From Pseudomonas oryzagri (GTDB lineage: Bacteria; Pseudomonadota; Gammaproteobacteria; Pseudomonadales; Pseudomonadaceae): a stretch of 64,000 nucleotides of DNA. The DNA lies in the NCBI RefSeq assembly GCF_020831405.1, contig NZ_JAJHPU010000015.1, positions 248,001 through 312,000 on the forward strand, read 5' to 3'. Shown piece by piece: positions 1 through 9,529 of the stretch; positions within the stretch are counted from its first letter, which is position 1, and each line of letters starts with the position of its first letter. The notes beneath the pieces are model-generated. The model searched no databases. It was not told where the DNA came from and worked only from the letters and a program-made list of their open reading frames with translations. Made by a program: the position numbers and the translations under genes.

Positions 1-2757
1 CTTGAGCAGCTTCTCCAGCGGCGCCGCCACCTCGGCAATCGGCTGGATGCCGGCCATGTAGGCGCTGCCCTTGAGGGTGTGCAACGAACGCTGCAGCTCG
101 TCGGTGACCGGCTGCGGCAATTCGCGCTCGCAGGCAGCGAGGAAGCGCGCCAAGGCCTCGAGATGGGCGTCGGCCTCGGTAGAGAACACCTCGAGGAGCA
201 CCGGGTCGAGCAGCTCTCCCTCCGCCACGCAGGCCTCGGCCTCGAGCGGGGCATCGACCGCCGTCGCGACCGGCGCCACTTCGGGCTGCGCGGCGGCGGC
301 AGTGGGCAGTGGCTCGCCTCTGGACAGCGCGTGGGCTGCCGCCGCCAAATGGTCGACGTCGTCGCGCTGGCGCTGCGCCTTGGCGGCATACTCCTCGACC
401 AGTGCCGGCAGCAATGCCACCACATCGGCGATCAGCTGCAGCAACGGTGCATCGGCCTCGATGCTGCGATCGATGACCCGGTTGAGCATGTTCTCGATCG
501 ACCAGGCCAGTTCACCGATGATCAGGGCGCGGACCATACGGCCGCTGCCCTTGAGGGTGTGGAAGGCCCGGCGGACTTCGGTCAGCGCTTCACGGTTGGT
601 GACATTGGCCGACCATTGCGGCAGATATTCGTTGATGGTCTCGAGGACCTCGCCGGCCTCCTCGATGAAGACTTCCTGCAGGTCTTCGTCCACCGGTTCT
701 TCGTCGGCCGGCGGCGGCAGCAGCTGCGGCGGGGCATCCTTGGCCGGCGGATTGATCGCCACCACCGGGGCGGCCATCACCGCGGCCAGGCTGAGCTCGG
801 CCACGGCTTCCACGGGCGGAGCAACCGGCGCCTGGTCGGCCGTGGCGTCCGACGACACCGGCTCGACGACCTCCGGCTCCGTCACCGCTACCTCGACGGC
901 CACTTCGGCGACCGGCGCCAGCGGCGCTGCGGCTTCTGCAGGCTCGGCGACCTCGGCCTGAGGGGCGATTTCGGCCAGGCTCGACACCACGTGCTCGGCC
1001 GGAGCCGCAACCGGTTCGGCGGCCATGACCGGGGCGGGCGGCGCCTCGCTCGGCAGGTCGAGAATCGAGCGGGTCGGCTGCAGGCCGTAGCCCAGGGCGG
1101 TCAGGCTTTCCTCGGCGACGTCGAGGATCAACTCGCTCTGGGTGGCGGGATCTTCGGCAATTCGCTCCAGGTAATACTCGACGCTGGTCAGGGCGTCGGC
1201 CAGGGTATCCAGGCTCTGCCAGCTGGGCACCGCCTGGCGCACCAGCAGCTGCTCGCGAATGTAGCGGCAGCAGGCATCCAGAAGCGCCGCGGCACGGCTC
1301 AGCGGAATCATGCCGAGACCACCGCGCACCTGGGTCAGCAGCTCTGGCACGCGGGCCAGGTGCTCGTGATTCCACTGCGAGGCGATGAACTCGATGATGG
1401 CGTCCTTGGCCTGCTCGAGACCGGTACGCGCCTCCTTGATCACCATCTGGTGAATCTGCGCCACGTCGGTGGTCGGCAGCAGGCTTTCCTCGGCCCGCTC
1501 GCCATCGGCAGGGCCGACCATGCCGGACAGACTCGCCTCGACGAACAGCAGGGCGCCGGCGATATCCATCAGCAGGGCGTCGCTGGCCTGCTGCTGGCCT
1601 GCGACCAAACGATCGATCACCCCCAGCTGGTCGGCGATCACCTTGCGCTGCTGGCCGAAGCCGAGCACCGCCAGGGTATCGGCGATCTGCTTGAGCGGGG
1701 CCTGCAGCACGGTCAGGGTGTCCAGGCGGCTGCGATCGCCGCGCACGAACAGGTCCAGGCTATCCTTGACCCGCACCAGCTCCTCGCACAGCGCACCGAC
1801 CACCGAGCGCATGGCATCGCGGTCGGGACCGGCCATACGCGCCCGTTCCTCGTCGACCACCCGGCTGTCGGGCAGTGCGTCGGCCAGCTGGAAGCGCGTC
1901 TTCAGCTCGCCGATGCGCCCTTCCTCGCTGGGACTCTTGGCCACGTAGAACAGCATGTGCTTGAGCAACTGGTCGGGGGCAGGCTGGTTGAGGGCCACCA
2001 CGCCATCGTCGATCAGTCGCTTGAGTTCGCGGTCCACTTCGCGCAGCAAGGTGCGCACGCTGCCGCTGCCGGCGATGCTGCCGGCGAGCAGGCCCTCGAC
2101 CACACCGGCGGCGACCGCCCACAGCGGGCCGATCGGCGCTGCCGCGCTCAGACTTTCGAGCTTGGCGAACACCTTGGCCAGCAGGCCCAGCTGGGTCTGC
2201 GGCTCCTGGTCGCGCATATAGCCGAGCAGCGCCATCTGCAGCATCTGCCGCAGCTTGCGCAGCAGGGCCGGCAGGCCGGCACGCTCGAGGCGATCGAGGG
2301 CCGCCTGGGTCAGCGGCGCCGGGCGCGCGGACAAGTCGGGGGCGAACAGGCTGGTCTCCGAGAGCAGCGCCTCGCCGCGCGCGGTGCGCAGATCGTTGAG
2401 CAGCGGCAAGACCACCAGCGGCAGGTCGCGGCGGGCACTCTGGATGCGCTCGAGATAGACCGGCAGCTGCAGGATCGCCTGCATCAGCACTTCCAAGGCG
2501 TCACCGCGGCTGCCGCGGCCGTCGATCAGGGCCTGCAGCAGCCGCTCCATTTCCTCGGCCAGCAGTGCGGCGCCGTAGAACTCGACCATCTGCAGGGTGC
2601 CCTGCACCTGATGGACGTGGTTCAGGCAGAAGCGCAGACGCGTCAGATCCTGCGGGCTCTCGACGAACGCCTCGAGGGCCTGTCGTGCCTGTTTGAGGGT
2701 TTCCGCGATTTCGCCTTTGACCCACTCCAGGGCGACATAGTCGTGCCGATCACCCAT
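1..2757 (-). CDS. chpA: ChpA, Pil-Chp chemosensory hybrid histidine kinase (N-terminal part, cut by window edge)
   Basis: The first 919 residues of the large CheA-like kinase that controls twitching motility and cAMP signalling through the Pil-Chp pathway. The CDS runs off the left edge, so the kinase core, CheW-like and receiver domains expected at the C-terminus are not in the window. Two canonical Hpt phosphotransfer motifs are visible, HTLKGSGRMV with His733 and HTLKGSAYMAG with His893. The N-terminal ~600 residues are helical with only degenerate Hpt-like segments (for example HQVQGTLQMV near residue 48), followed by an Ala/Val/Pro/Glu-rich linker at about 600-690. The start is the ATG at 2757, just downstream of pilK, in the usual pilG-H-I-J-K-chpA order. 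A long plus-strand ORF covering the same DNA is an antisense shadow. Confidence 0.93.
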   Translation of the reverse strand, partial: MGDRHDYVALEWVKGEIAETLKQARQALEAFVESPQDLTRLRFCLNHVHQVQGTLQMVEFYGAALLAEEMERLLQALIDGRGSRGDALEVLMQAILQLPVYLERIQSARRDLPLVVLPLLNDLRTARGEALLSETSLFAPDLSARPAPLTQAALDRLERAGLPALLRKLRQMLQMALLGYMRDQEPQTQLGLLAKVFAKLESLSAAAPIGPLWAVAAGVVEGLLAGSIAGSGSVRTLLREVDRELKRLIDDGVVALNQPAPDQLLKHMLFYVAKSPSEEGRIGELKTRFQLADALPDSRVVDEERARMAGPDRDAMRSVVGALCEELVRVKDSLDLFVRGDRSRLDTLTVLQAPLKQIADTLAVLGFGQQRKVIADQLGVIDRLVAGQQQASDALLMDIAGALLFVEASLSGMVGPADGERAEESLLPTTDVAQIHQMVIKEARTGLEQAKDAIIEFIASQWNHEHLARVPELLTQVRGGLGMIPLSRAAALLDACCRYIREQLLVRQAVPSWQSLDTLADALTSVEYYLERIAEDPATQSELILDVAEESLTALGYGLQPTRSILDLPSEAPPAPVMAAEPVAAPAEHVVSSLAEIAPQAEVAEPAEAAAPLAPVAEVAVEVAVTEPEVVEPVSSDATADQAPVAPPVEAVAELSLAAVMAAPVVAINPPAKDAPPQLLPPPADEEPVDEDLQEVFIEEAGEVLETINEYLPQWSANVTNREALTEVRRAFHTLKGSGRMVRALIIGELAWSIENMLNRVIDRSIEADAPLLQLIADVVALLPALVEEYAAKAQRQRDDVDHLAAAAHALSRGEPLPTAAAAQPEVAPVATAVDAPLEAEACVAEGELLDPVLLEVFSTEADAHLEALARFLAACERELPQPVTDELQRSLHTLKGSAYMAGIQPIAEVAAPLEKLLK

Positions 2758-2781
2758 AGCGACTCCACACATTGATCATGG

Positions 2782-3645
2782 TTACCCCTTTCGGGTAAAG
2801 GCCAGCACCTGCTCATCGGCCACCGGTTGCAGCAGCGGATGATGCCAGTCGGCCACTTCGCCGACTCCGATCACCAGCAGCCCGCCCGGTGCCAGCCGCT
2901 CGGCCAGGCGCGCCAGGATGTCGCGCCGGCGCCAGCGCCGGAAATAGATCAGCAGGTTCTGACAGAAGATGACGTCCATGCCGCGCTGCGGCGCACGCGC
3001 CAGATCGAGCACATTCAGACGGGCAAAACAGGTGCGCTCCCGCAGAGCGTCGCACACGGTAAAACTGCCATCGGGCTGCGCCAGGAAGTAGCGCTCGAGC
3101 AACGCTTCTTCCAGCTCGCCTACCCGGCGCGAACCATAGTTGCCCTGTCGGGCACGGGTCAGCGCGTTGAGGCTCAGGTCGCTGCCGGTCACCCCGAAGC
3201 AGGCATCCAGCCCGGCCTCGCGCTGCACCTCCGCGGCCACCAGGGCCAGCGAATAGGCTTCTTCGCCCGAGGCGCAACCCACACTCCACAACTGCCAAGC
3301 TGCCCCCGCCGCCGACCCGGCCAACTTTCCGTGCAGATACTCGCCGAGCAGCCGGAACGACGGCGAATGACGGAAGAAGTGGGTTTCCTGCACGGTCAGG
3401 TGGTCCATCAGGTGCGACCATTCGACCGCACCGCGCGGCCCGTCGGTCACCTGCTGGTAGTAGGCGGTGTAGCTGTCCAGCCCCAGCTCGCGCAGGCGCG
3501 TCGCCAGGATGGTCTGCAGGAAGGCGCGGCGCTGCTCGTTGAGTACGATGCCGCTCCGGGTTTCCAGCAATTCCTGCCAGGCCCGGAATTCCGCTGCCGT
3601 GATATCGGGCAGGGGTTTCATCGCCCAGACCGCGCTTGGCTGCAT
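2782..3645 (-). CDS. pilK: PilK, CheR-type protein methyltransferase
   Basis: Predicted SAM-dependent glutamate methyltransferase of the CheR family, expected to methylate the chemoreceptor PilJ. An N-terminal CheR helical domain (about residues 10-75) precedes the catalytic domain, which carries SAM motif I (SVGCASGEEAYSLAL) and the family motif FCQNLLIYF. I chose the ATG at 3645 (287 aa) because GAGGGG lies six bases upstream; an in-frame ATG at 3663 adds six residues but has only a weak ribosome site. It lies between pilJ and chpA, 24 bases before chpA, consistent with co-transcription from pilG. Confidence 0.92.
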   Translation of the reverse strand: MQPSAVWAMKPLPDITAAEFRAWQELLETRSGIVLNEQRRAFLQTILATRLRELGLDSYTAYYQQVTDGPRGAVEWSHLMDHLTVQETHFFRHSPSFRLLGEYLHGKLAGSAAGAAWQLWSVGCASGEEAYSLALVAAEVQREAGLDACFGVTGSDLSLNALTRARQGNYGSRRVGELEEALLERYFLAQPDGSFTVCDALRERTCFARLNVLDLARAPQRGMDVIFCQNLLIYFRRWRRRDILARLAERLAPGGLLVIGVGEVADWHHPLLQPVADEQVLAFTRKG

Positions 3646-3707
3646 GCCGCGCCCCTCGTTCATGCTCGTCCGGCGGCGGCCCGCTCAGGCCGCCGCCCTC
3701 CCTGGTT

Positions 3708-5756
3708 TCAGGCCTGTTCCCGGTGTTCCGGCAGGGTGAAACCGGATACCGACTTGCGCATGTCGCTGGCCATCTTGGCCAGGTTGCCGATGCTGCGCGC
3801 CGTGGCGGTGGTACCCGACGAGGTCTGGGTGGTGATCTCCTGGATCACGTACATGGTGTTGGAGATGTGGCCCGCCGAAGACGACTGCTGACGGGCGGCG
3901 TTGGAAATGTTCTGAATCAACGCAGCGAGGCTGCGCGATACCTTCTCGATCTCCTCCAGGGCCACACCGGCGTCCTGGGCCAGGCGGGCACCGCGTACCA
4001 CCTCGGTGGTGGTCTGTTCCATCGAGATGACCGCCTCGTTGGTGTCGGTCTGAATGGTCTTCACCAGCGCCTCGATCTGCTTGGTTGCCGCCGAGGAACG
4101 TTCAGCGAGGCGCTGCACCTCGTCCGCAACCACCGCGAAGCCGCGGCCGGCGTCACCGGCCATCGACGCCTGGATCGCCGCGTTCAGTGCCAGGATGTTG
4201 GTCTGGTCGGCAATGTCGTTAATCAGGCTAACGATGTCACCGATCTCCTGGGACGATTCGCCGAGGCGCTTGATTCGCTTGGAGGTGTCCTGGATCTGCT
4301 CGCGGATGTTGTCCATGCCGGAGATGGTGTTCTGCACCACCTCGTTGCCCTTGTTGGCGATGGCCACCGAACGCTCTGCTACCGCGGCGGATTCGGCGGC
4401 GTTGGCCGATACCTGGTCGATGGACACCGCCATTTCGTTGATCGCCGCGGAAGCACCGGCGATCTCCTGGGCCTGGTGCTCGGAAGCCTCGGCCAGGTGC
4501 ATGGCGGTGGCCTGCGTTTCCTGGGCGGCGGCAGCCACCTGCACGGCGGTCTGGTTGATGGTCTCTACCAGGTCGCGCAGCTGGTCGATGGAGTAGTTGA
4601 TGGAGTCGGCAATGGCGCCGGTGAAGTCCTCGGTCACCGTGGCCTGCACGGTCAGGTCACCATCCGCGAGGTCGCCGATCTCGTCGAGCAGACGCAGAAT
4701 CGCGGTCTGGTTACGGTCATTCTTCTCGGCGGTTTCAGCCAGACGCGAACGGGTATCGCGCACCAGGATCAGCGCCATCAGCATGATCGAGGCCAGCGCC
4801 ACCAGACCCAGCACGTAGCCGGCCAGGGTGTTGAAGGTTCGGCTGTCGGCGAGGTTCTCGAAGTCGGTGGCCAGGGTGGTGGTGTCTTCCAGCACTTTCT
4901 GCGACACCACGAAGATGTTGTTGGCCGACTCGCGCACCTGGAACAGTTGCGGCGAGGTTTCCAGGATCTCGTCCACCGAGCCGGAAACGAAGGCGAACAG
5001 TTCGGAAATCTCGTTCAGACGGGTAATGGCCTCGGCATCGGTCACCTTGGTGATGCCCATCGCCGGGTTGCCCTCGTGCATGCCTTTCAATACGCGGCCG
5101 AACAGGCTGGCGTCGCGACCGAAGCTGTCGGCGGCCTGTACGGAGTCCTCGGCACCGGCGAGCACCTTGTTCACCGCGGCGAGAATACGTTCTGCGAGCA
5201 GGGTCTGGCGCTGGGCCACGGCCACCTGGTCGGGCGAGGCGCCGTTTTCGAGAAGGATGTCCACCACCTCTTCGTACTCGGCCTGCAGCTGCGGAATGGT
5301 TTCCGCCAGGGTCTCGGCCACCTGGTGCAGCGACAGCACGGTCTGCTGACTGGCCAGAATCGAGTCGGCACTGTCGCGCAGACGCTGCCAGTCGCCGCCC
5401 AGCGCTTGCATGTCGGCGGACACGGCTTCCGGACTGGCCGGCAGGCCGGTGTCCGCGTTGCCGTTGCTCAGCCAGCCCCAGCGCTGCTCGAACTCTTCAC
5501 GCTCGGTTTTCAACAGGCTGAATGCTTCCGGCTTGCCCGCTGCGGCCTCGACCGCGTTCTTGGCGATACCCTGGGAAAGCAGCCGCAGCTCGCCTGCGTG
5601 GCCGATGTACTGCTTGTCGTAGTCAGCCTGTTGATTGAGATATGCGAAGTTGGCAAACAGCAGCACCAGCGAGACGATCAGCACGGCAAACAGCCCGCCG
5701 ATCAGCATGCTGCTGCGCATACCCGTGAAGAGATTGCCTGCGTTGAGTTTTTTCAT
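3708..5756 (-). CDS. pilJ: PilJ, type IV pilus chemoreceptor (MCP)
   Basis: Methyl-accepting chemotaxis-like transducer of the Pil-Chp system, 682 aa, the same length as P. aeruginosa PilJ as I recall it. TM1 spans about residues 17-37, a periplasmic PilJ sensor region follows to about 305, TM2 ([17 protein letters not shown]) comes next, then a HAMP region and a long coiled-coil signalling domain. The cytoplasmic hairpin tip is recognisable ([15 protein letters not shown] ... [14 protein letters not shown]), with IQASM where most MCPs have IEAAR, as in other PilJ proteins. The start at MKKLNAG is chosen over an upstream in-frame codon at 5798 on family length. Located at the pole in P. aeruginosa, where it senses pilin status. 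Confidence 0.96.
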   Translation of the reverse strand: MKKLNAGNLFTGMRSSMLIGGLFAVLIVSLVLLFANFAYLNQQADYDKQYIGHAGELRLLSQGIAKNAVEAAAGKPEAFSLLKTEREEFEQRWGWLSNGNADTGLPASPEAVSADMQALGGDWQRLRDSADSILASQQTVLSLHQVAETLAETIPQLQAEYEEVVDILLENGASPDQVAVAQRQTLLAERILAAVNKVLAGAEDSVQAADSFGRDASLFGRVLKGMHEGNPAMGITKVTDAEAITRLNEISELFAFVSGSVDEILETSPQLFQVRESANNIFVVSQKVLEDTTTLATDFENLADSRTFNTLAGYVLGLVALASIMLMALILVRDTRSRLAETAEKNDRNQTAILRLLDEIGDLADGDLTVQATVTEDFTGAIADSINYSIDQLRDLVETINQTAVQVAAAAQETQATAMHLAEASEHQAQEIAGASAAINEMAVSIDQVSANAAESAAVAERSVAIANKGNEVVQNTISGMDNIREQIQDTSKRIKRLGESSQEIGDIVSLINDIADQTNILALNAAIQASMAGDAGRGFAVVADEVQRLAERSSAATKQIEALVKTIQTDTNEAVISMEQTTTEVVRGARLAQDAGVALEEIEKVSRSLAALIQNISNAARQQSSSAGHISNTMYVIQEITTQTSSGTTATARSIGNLAKMASDMRKSVSGFTLPEHREQA

Positions 5757-5844
5757 CGTCTGGCCCCCGCCTGGACCTTCCACACTAAACGGTTCCAAGT
5801 AACGGCGCGGGCCGCAGGGCGGTCCGACCGGTAGATCTAGCTAG

Positions 5845-6381
5845 CTATACGGCAATATCGAGAAACGCCGACTCCCTGGCCAGCGCATGCGGGCTGAATA
5901 CCAGCCACGGACGCTCACGCTGGAACACGCCATGGATCAACGGTTGAACGGACGCCTCGAGCGGCGGCAGCTGCTCGGTGAAGGTTTCCACGGAGAAGTG
6001 CTGCATGCCGAATACCTCGTCGACCACCAGGCCGGCGAAGACCTTGTCATGCTCCACCACCAGGATGCGCCGCTGCTTGCGCAGCGGCGAAAGCTCGCCG
6101 CCAAGAAATCCACACAGATCCATGATTGGCAGCAGACGGCCGCGCACGTTGGCCACACCCCTGATCCAGGACTTGACGCCTGGCAGCTGGGTATAACGGG
6201 GCTCGTGCAGGACCTCGGTCACCTCGCCCATGGGTGCGACGTAGAGTCGCGAGCCCATTCGAAAGCCGATGCCGCTCCAGCTCTGCGCCACTTCCTGCTG
6301 GGCTGGCAGACCCGCGGAATAGCGACGGCAGAGCTGATCGATGTCGAGCAGGTGCTGGAAAGGAGTCATGACGTCGGACAT
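5845..6381 (-). CDS. pilI: PilI, CheW-like coupling protein
   Basis: A 178-residue CheW-domain scaffold linking the receptor PilJ to the kinase ChpA. The CheW fold covers about residues 35-170, including the typical GVANVRGRLLPIMDL strand-turn-strand segment and the VVDEVFGM motif in the second subdomain. It sits between pilH and pilJ. An 88-base gap separates it from pilJ and 44 bases separate it from pilH; no terminator is seen in either gap, so a single transcript is likely. Confidence 0.93.
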   Translation of the reverse strand: MSDVMTPFQHLLDIDQLCRRYSAGLPAQQEVAQSWSGIGFRMGSRLYVAPMGEVTEVLHEPRYTQLPGVKSWIRGVANVRGRLLPIMDLCGFLGGELSPLRKQRRILVVEHDKVFAGLVVDEVFGMQHFSVETFTEQLPPLEASVQPLIHGVFQRERPWLVFSPHALARESAFLDIAV

Positions 6382-6425
6382 GCCGCTGCTGGCCTATGTT
6401 CTGCGTGGCGCGGTGCGATGAACCA

Positions 6426-6791
6426 TCAACCCGCCTGAACCGCAGCGATGGTCTTGAGCAGGGTTTCTTCATCGACCGGCTTGGTCAGGTAGTCACGTGC
6501 CCCCTGACGCCGCCCCCAGACCTTATCGGTTTCCTGGTCCTTGGTGGTGACGATGATCACCGGAATGTGACCGGTTTCCGGATCCTTGGTCAGCTGGCGA
6601 GTGGCCTGAAAACCATTGAGCCCCGGCATGACCACGTCCATCAGGACCACGTCGGGCATTTCCTGGCGCGCCAGGGCAACGCCGTCAGCACCGTTTTCCG
6701 CCTTGAGCACCTGATGCCCGTTTTTCTCGAGCATGGCGGTGAGCTTGTACATCTCGGTCGGCGAATCATCAACAATCAGAATACGAGCCAT
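6426..6791 (-). CDS. pilH: PilH, single-domain response regulator
   Basis: A CheY-like receiver of 121 aa with no output domain. The phospho-acceptor is Asp52 (VLMDVVMPG), the acidic pocket is Asp8-Asp9 and the conserved lysine is Lys104 (LTKP). In P. aeruginosa PilH acts with the retraction side of the pilus machinery and antagonises PilG. The start MARILIVDDS is chosen because it gives the family length; the reading frame stays open four codons further upstream. Confidence 0.95.
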   Translation of the reverse strand: MARILIVDDSPTEMYKLTAMLEKNGHQVLKAENGADGVALARQEMPDVVLMDVVMPGLNGFQATRQLTKDPETGHIPVIIVTTKDQETDKVWGRRQGARDYLTKPVDEETLLKTIAAVQAG

Positions 6792-6839
6792 GGAATCCCC
6801 CAATTGAAGGCACGCGTCAGCAGCCGGTCAGGCCGGACA

Positions 6840-7250
6840 TCAGGTGGTTACTTGTTCCACCGGCACAAAACCCGGGACGTGCGCCTTGATGGCCCCGAGC
6901 AGTTCTTCCTTGCTGAAGGGCTTGGTCAGATACTGGTCGGAACCCACGATACGCCCCTTGGCCTTATCGAACAGGCCATCCTTGGAGGACAGCATGATCA
7001 CCGGCGTGGATTTGAACGCACTATTATTCTTGATCAGGGCGCAGGTTTGGTAGCCATCCAGCCGCGGCATCATGATGTCGACGAAGATGATGTTCGGGTG
7101 AGAATCGGCAATCTTGGCCAGGGCATCGAAGCCGTCGATCGCAGTTATGACGTCGCACCCTACTTTCTTCAGCAGCGTTTCGGCGGTCCGACGAATCGTC
7201 TTCGAGTCGTCGATCACCATGACTTTCAAGCTATCGGAATGCTGTTCCAT
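6840..7250 (-). CDS. pilG: PilG, single-domain response regulator
   Basis: A CheY-like receiver of 136 aa, the first gene of the pilGHIJK-chpA cluster. Asp58 (FVDIMMP) is the predicted phosphorylation site, with Asp14-Asp15 and Lys110 (LTKP) completing the active site. In P. aeruginosa PilG stimulates pilus extension and adenylate cyclase CyaB. The start at MEQHSDSLK follows family length; the frame is open for another 40 codons, but that stretch reads into the divergent intergenic region. The operon promoter should lie within 7251-7494. Confidence 0.94.
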   Translation of the reverse strand: MEQHSDSLKVMVIDDSKTIRRTAETLLKKVGCDVITAIDGFDALAKIADSHPNIIFVDIMMPRLDGYQTCALIKNNSAFKSTPVIMLSSKDGLFDKAKGRIVGSDQYLTKPFSKEELLGAIKAHVPGFVPVEQVTT

Positions 7251-7494
7251 AGTCTGCCCTACCATTGACTCGGTGACTCGTTGATTTCCATCGCCCAAAC
7301 ATTTGCAGCGCTGCCACCCACGGGCTGCTACCTGATCGTCGGGGCTTTTTAGCACACTATCCGATGGCAAGCCATAAGCCCCGGATGTGCAAGGTTTTTC
7401 CTTGACTCACGGCAAACTGACCGCCACCTTGGGCAACCGCCAATCGCTTTTTCGCGGCCGTCAAGCCGTTGTTTCGTCGTGGAGGACATCCCCT
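7251..7494. other. divergent intergenic region between pilG and gshB
   Basis: These 244 bases separate two divergent transcription units and should hold the promoters of both the pilG cluster (minus) and gshB (plus). TTGACT at 7402-7407 resembles a -35 box for gshB, but I find no good -10 at the right distance. GGAGG at 7481-7485 is the gshB ribosome site. I see no clear operator or hairpin. Confidence 0.4.
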
Positions 7495-8451
7495 ATGAGC
7501 GTTCGCCTGGGCATCGTCATGGACCCCATCGCCCATATCACTTTCAAAAAGGACAGCTCGCTGGCCATGCTGCTCGCCGCCCAGGCACGCGGCTGGTCGC
7601 TGTTCTACATGGAACAGCATGACCTCTACCTGCGCGACGGCCAGGTTCGCGCCCGCCCCCGCCCCCTGAAGGTGTTCCACGATCCCAAGCACTGGTACCA
7701 TCTCGACGACCAACAGGATCTGGCCCTGCACGAGCTCGACGTGGTGCTGATGCGCAAGGACCCGCCCTTCGACAACGAGTTCCTGTATTGCACCCATCTG
7801 CTCGAACAGGCCGAACGCCAGGGCCTGCTGGTGGTCAACCGCCCGCAGAGCCTGCGCGACTGCAACGAAAAGCTGTTCGCCACGCAATTCCCCCAGTGCA
7901 CGCCGCCGACCCTGGTGAGCAGGCGGGTCGACATTCTGCGCGAGTTCGCCGCAGAACAGCGTGACATCATTCTCAAACCCCTGGACGGCATGGGCGGATC
8001 GTCGATCTTCCACCATCGCCACGGCGACCCCAACCTGTCGGTGATCCTCGAAACCCTGACCGGCCACGGCAGCCGGCAGATCATGGCGCAGCGCTACCTG
8101 CCGGCGATCAAGGACGGCGACAAGCGCATCCTGATGATCGACGGCGAGCCGGTACCCTATTGCCTGGCACGCATCCCGGCGCAGGGCGAGACGCGTGGCA
8201 ATCTGGCCGCCGGCGGGCGCGGCGAAGCCCGGCCGCTGACCGAGCGCGACCGCTGGATCGCCACCCAGGTCGGACCGACCCTGCGCGACCTGGGCCTGCT
8301 GTTCGTCGGACTCGACGTGATCGGCGAGCACCTCACCGAGATCAACGTCACCAGCCCGACCTGCATCCGCGAGATCGACGCCGCCTTCGGCACCGACATA
8401 GCCGGCCAATTGATGGACGCCATCGCCGGCAAGCTGGCGGCGCGCGCCTGA
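7495..8451 (+). CDS. gshB: glutathione synthetase
   Basis: ATP-dependent ligase joining gamma-glutamylcysteine and glycine, the second step of glutathione synthesis in the cytoplasm. The 318 residues match the bacterial GshB family: the N-terminal GVRLGIVMDP-like strand (here SVRLGIVMDP), the RKDPPFDNEFL segment, and an ATP-grasp domain with KPLDGMGGSSIF and the metal-binding EINVTSPT near the C-terminus. GGAGG sits ten bases before the ATG. The frame is open to 7387 upstream without a better start. Confidence 0.96.
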   Translation: MSVRLGIVMDPIAHITFKKDSSLAMLLAAQARGWSLFYMEQHDLYLRDGQVRARPRPLKVFHDPKHWYHLDDQQDLALHELDVVLMRKDPPFDNEFLYCTHLLEQAERQGLLVVNRPQSLRDCNEKLFATQFPQCTPPTLVSRRVDILREFAAEQRDIILKPLDGMGGSSIFHHRHGDPNLSVILETLTGHGSRQIMAQRYLPAIKDGDKRILMIDGEPVPYCLARIPAQGETRGNLAAGGRGEARPLTERDRWIATQVGPTLRDLGLLFVGLDVIGEHLTEINVTSPTCIREIDAAFGTDIAGQLMDAIAGKLAARA

Positions 8452-8562
8452 GTCGATGTCCGGCGCAGGCTTCGTCCGCCGCAGCGCGGAGAAAAGTTCA
8501 AGGCGCGGAGTGCTTCATGGACTTTTGCCCGAGGCGGCGGCAGACTGCGCCGATTAACTGTC

Positions 8563-9468
8563 ATGCGCCCGCCGATGAACGCAGCTGTCCAAACCTTCAC
8601 CTACCGCCCCGCCGAAGTGCGGCCGGCCGACCGCCTGGGCTTTACCCTGTTCGTGGCCGCCGCGCTGCACCTCGCGCTGCTGCTCGGCGTCAGCTTCTCG
8701 CTGCCCGAGCCGAGCATGGTGAGCAAGACCCTCGACATCACCCTCGCCACCTTCAAGAGCGCGGAAAAGCCCAAGCAGGCCGACTTCCTCGCCCAGCATG
8801 ACCAGCAGGGCAGCGGCAGCCTGGAGCACAAGGCCACGCCGAAAACCACCGAACTCGCCCCCTTCCAGGACAGCGAGATCCGCCGCGTCGAACCCCAGGC
8901 CCGGCCCAAGCCGAACGACACCCCGCAGACCAGCCGAGCCGCCGTCGCGACCCGCGCACCGCAGCGCGACAAGACTCCTGCGAAGGCGGAAACCCCCAAG
9001 CCGGCGCAACCGGAGCAGCAGGTTCCGGACTTCGACAGTAGCCAGCTCTCCGACGAGATCGCCAGTCTCGAGGCGCAGCTCAGCCACGAGCGCCAGCTGT
9101 ATGCCAAGCGCCCGCGCATCCACCGCCTGAACGCCGCCTCGACCATGCGCGACAAGGGCGCCTGGTACAAGGAAGAGTGGCGCCGCAAGATCGAGCGCGT
9201 CGGCAACCTCAACTACCCCGACGCCGCCCGTCGCCAGCACATCTACGGCAGCCTGCGCCTGCTGGTGTCGATCAACCGCGACGGCACCCTGCGCGAGGTG
9301 CAGGTGCTGGAGTCCTCCGGCCAGCCGATCCTCGACCAGGCCGCCCTGCGCATCGTGCGCCTGTCGGCACCGTTCGCCCCGTTCAGCGGCGACCTCAGCG
9401 ACATCGATGTGCTGGAAATCATCCGCACCTGGCGCTTCGAGCGCGGCGACCGCCTGGCCAGCCAGTGA
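8563..9468 (+). CDS. tonB3: TonB-family protein (TonB3-like)
   Basis: A single-pass inner-membrane protein with a TonB C-terminal domain. One N-terminal membrane anchor (about residues 28-48, FVAAALHLALLLGVSFSL) is followed by a charged, Pro/Lys/Glu-rich linker and a TonB fold at about 210-295 containing YGSLRLLVSINRDG and RTWRFERGD. Its position between gshB and algH matches the gene P. aeruginosa calls tonB3, which is needed for twitching motility; that fits its place beside the pil-chp genes. No strong ribosome site is visible and the in-frame ATG at 8575 is an equally possible start. Confidence 0.85.
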   Translation: MRPPMNAAVQTFTYRPAEVRPADRLGFTLFVAAALHLALLLGVSFSLPEPSMVSKTLDITLATFKSAEKPKQADFLAQHDQQGSGSLEHKATPKTTELAPFQDSEIRRVEPQARPKPNDTPQTSRAAVATRAPQRDKTPAKAETPKPAQPEQQVPDFDSSQLSDEIASLEAQLSHERQLYAKRPRIHRLNAASTMRDKGAWYKEEWRRKIERVGNLNYPDAARRQHIYGSLRLLVSINRDGTLREVQVLESSGQPILDQAALRIVRLSAPFAPFSGDLSDIDVLEIIRTWRFERGDRLASQ

Positions 9469-9529
9469 CGGTCGACCATCGCGCGGGCCTACACTTGAAG
9501 CCAGGCGCCCGAAGCTCGAAACTAGGCCC

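Noticed and set aside
79-2775. 898-codon plus-strand ORF opposite chpA
   Set aside because: It is antisense to a clear ChpA sequence, has no recognisable domain and shows His/Gln/Arg-rich shadow composition typical of GC-rich DNA.
7402-7430. gshB promoter from TTGACT
   Set aside because: The hexamer is a good -35, but no acceptable -10 lies 16-18 bases downstream.
7387-7494. N-terminal extension of GshB
   Set aside because: The frame is open, but the ribosome site and the family N-terminus both point to the ATG at 7495.
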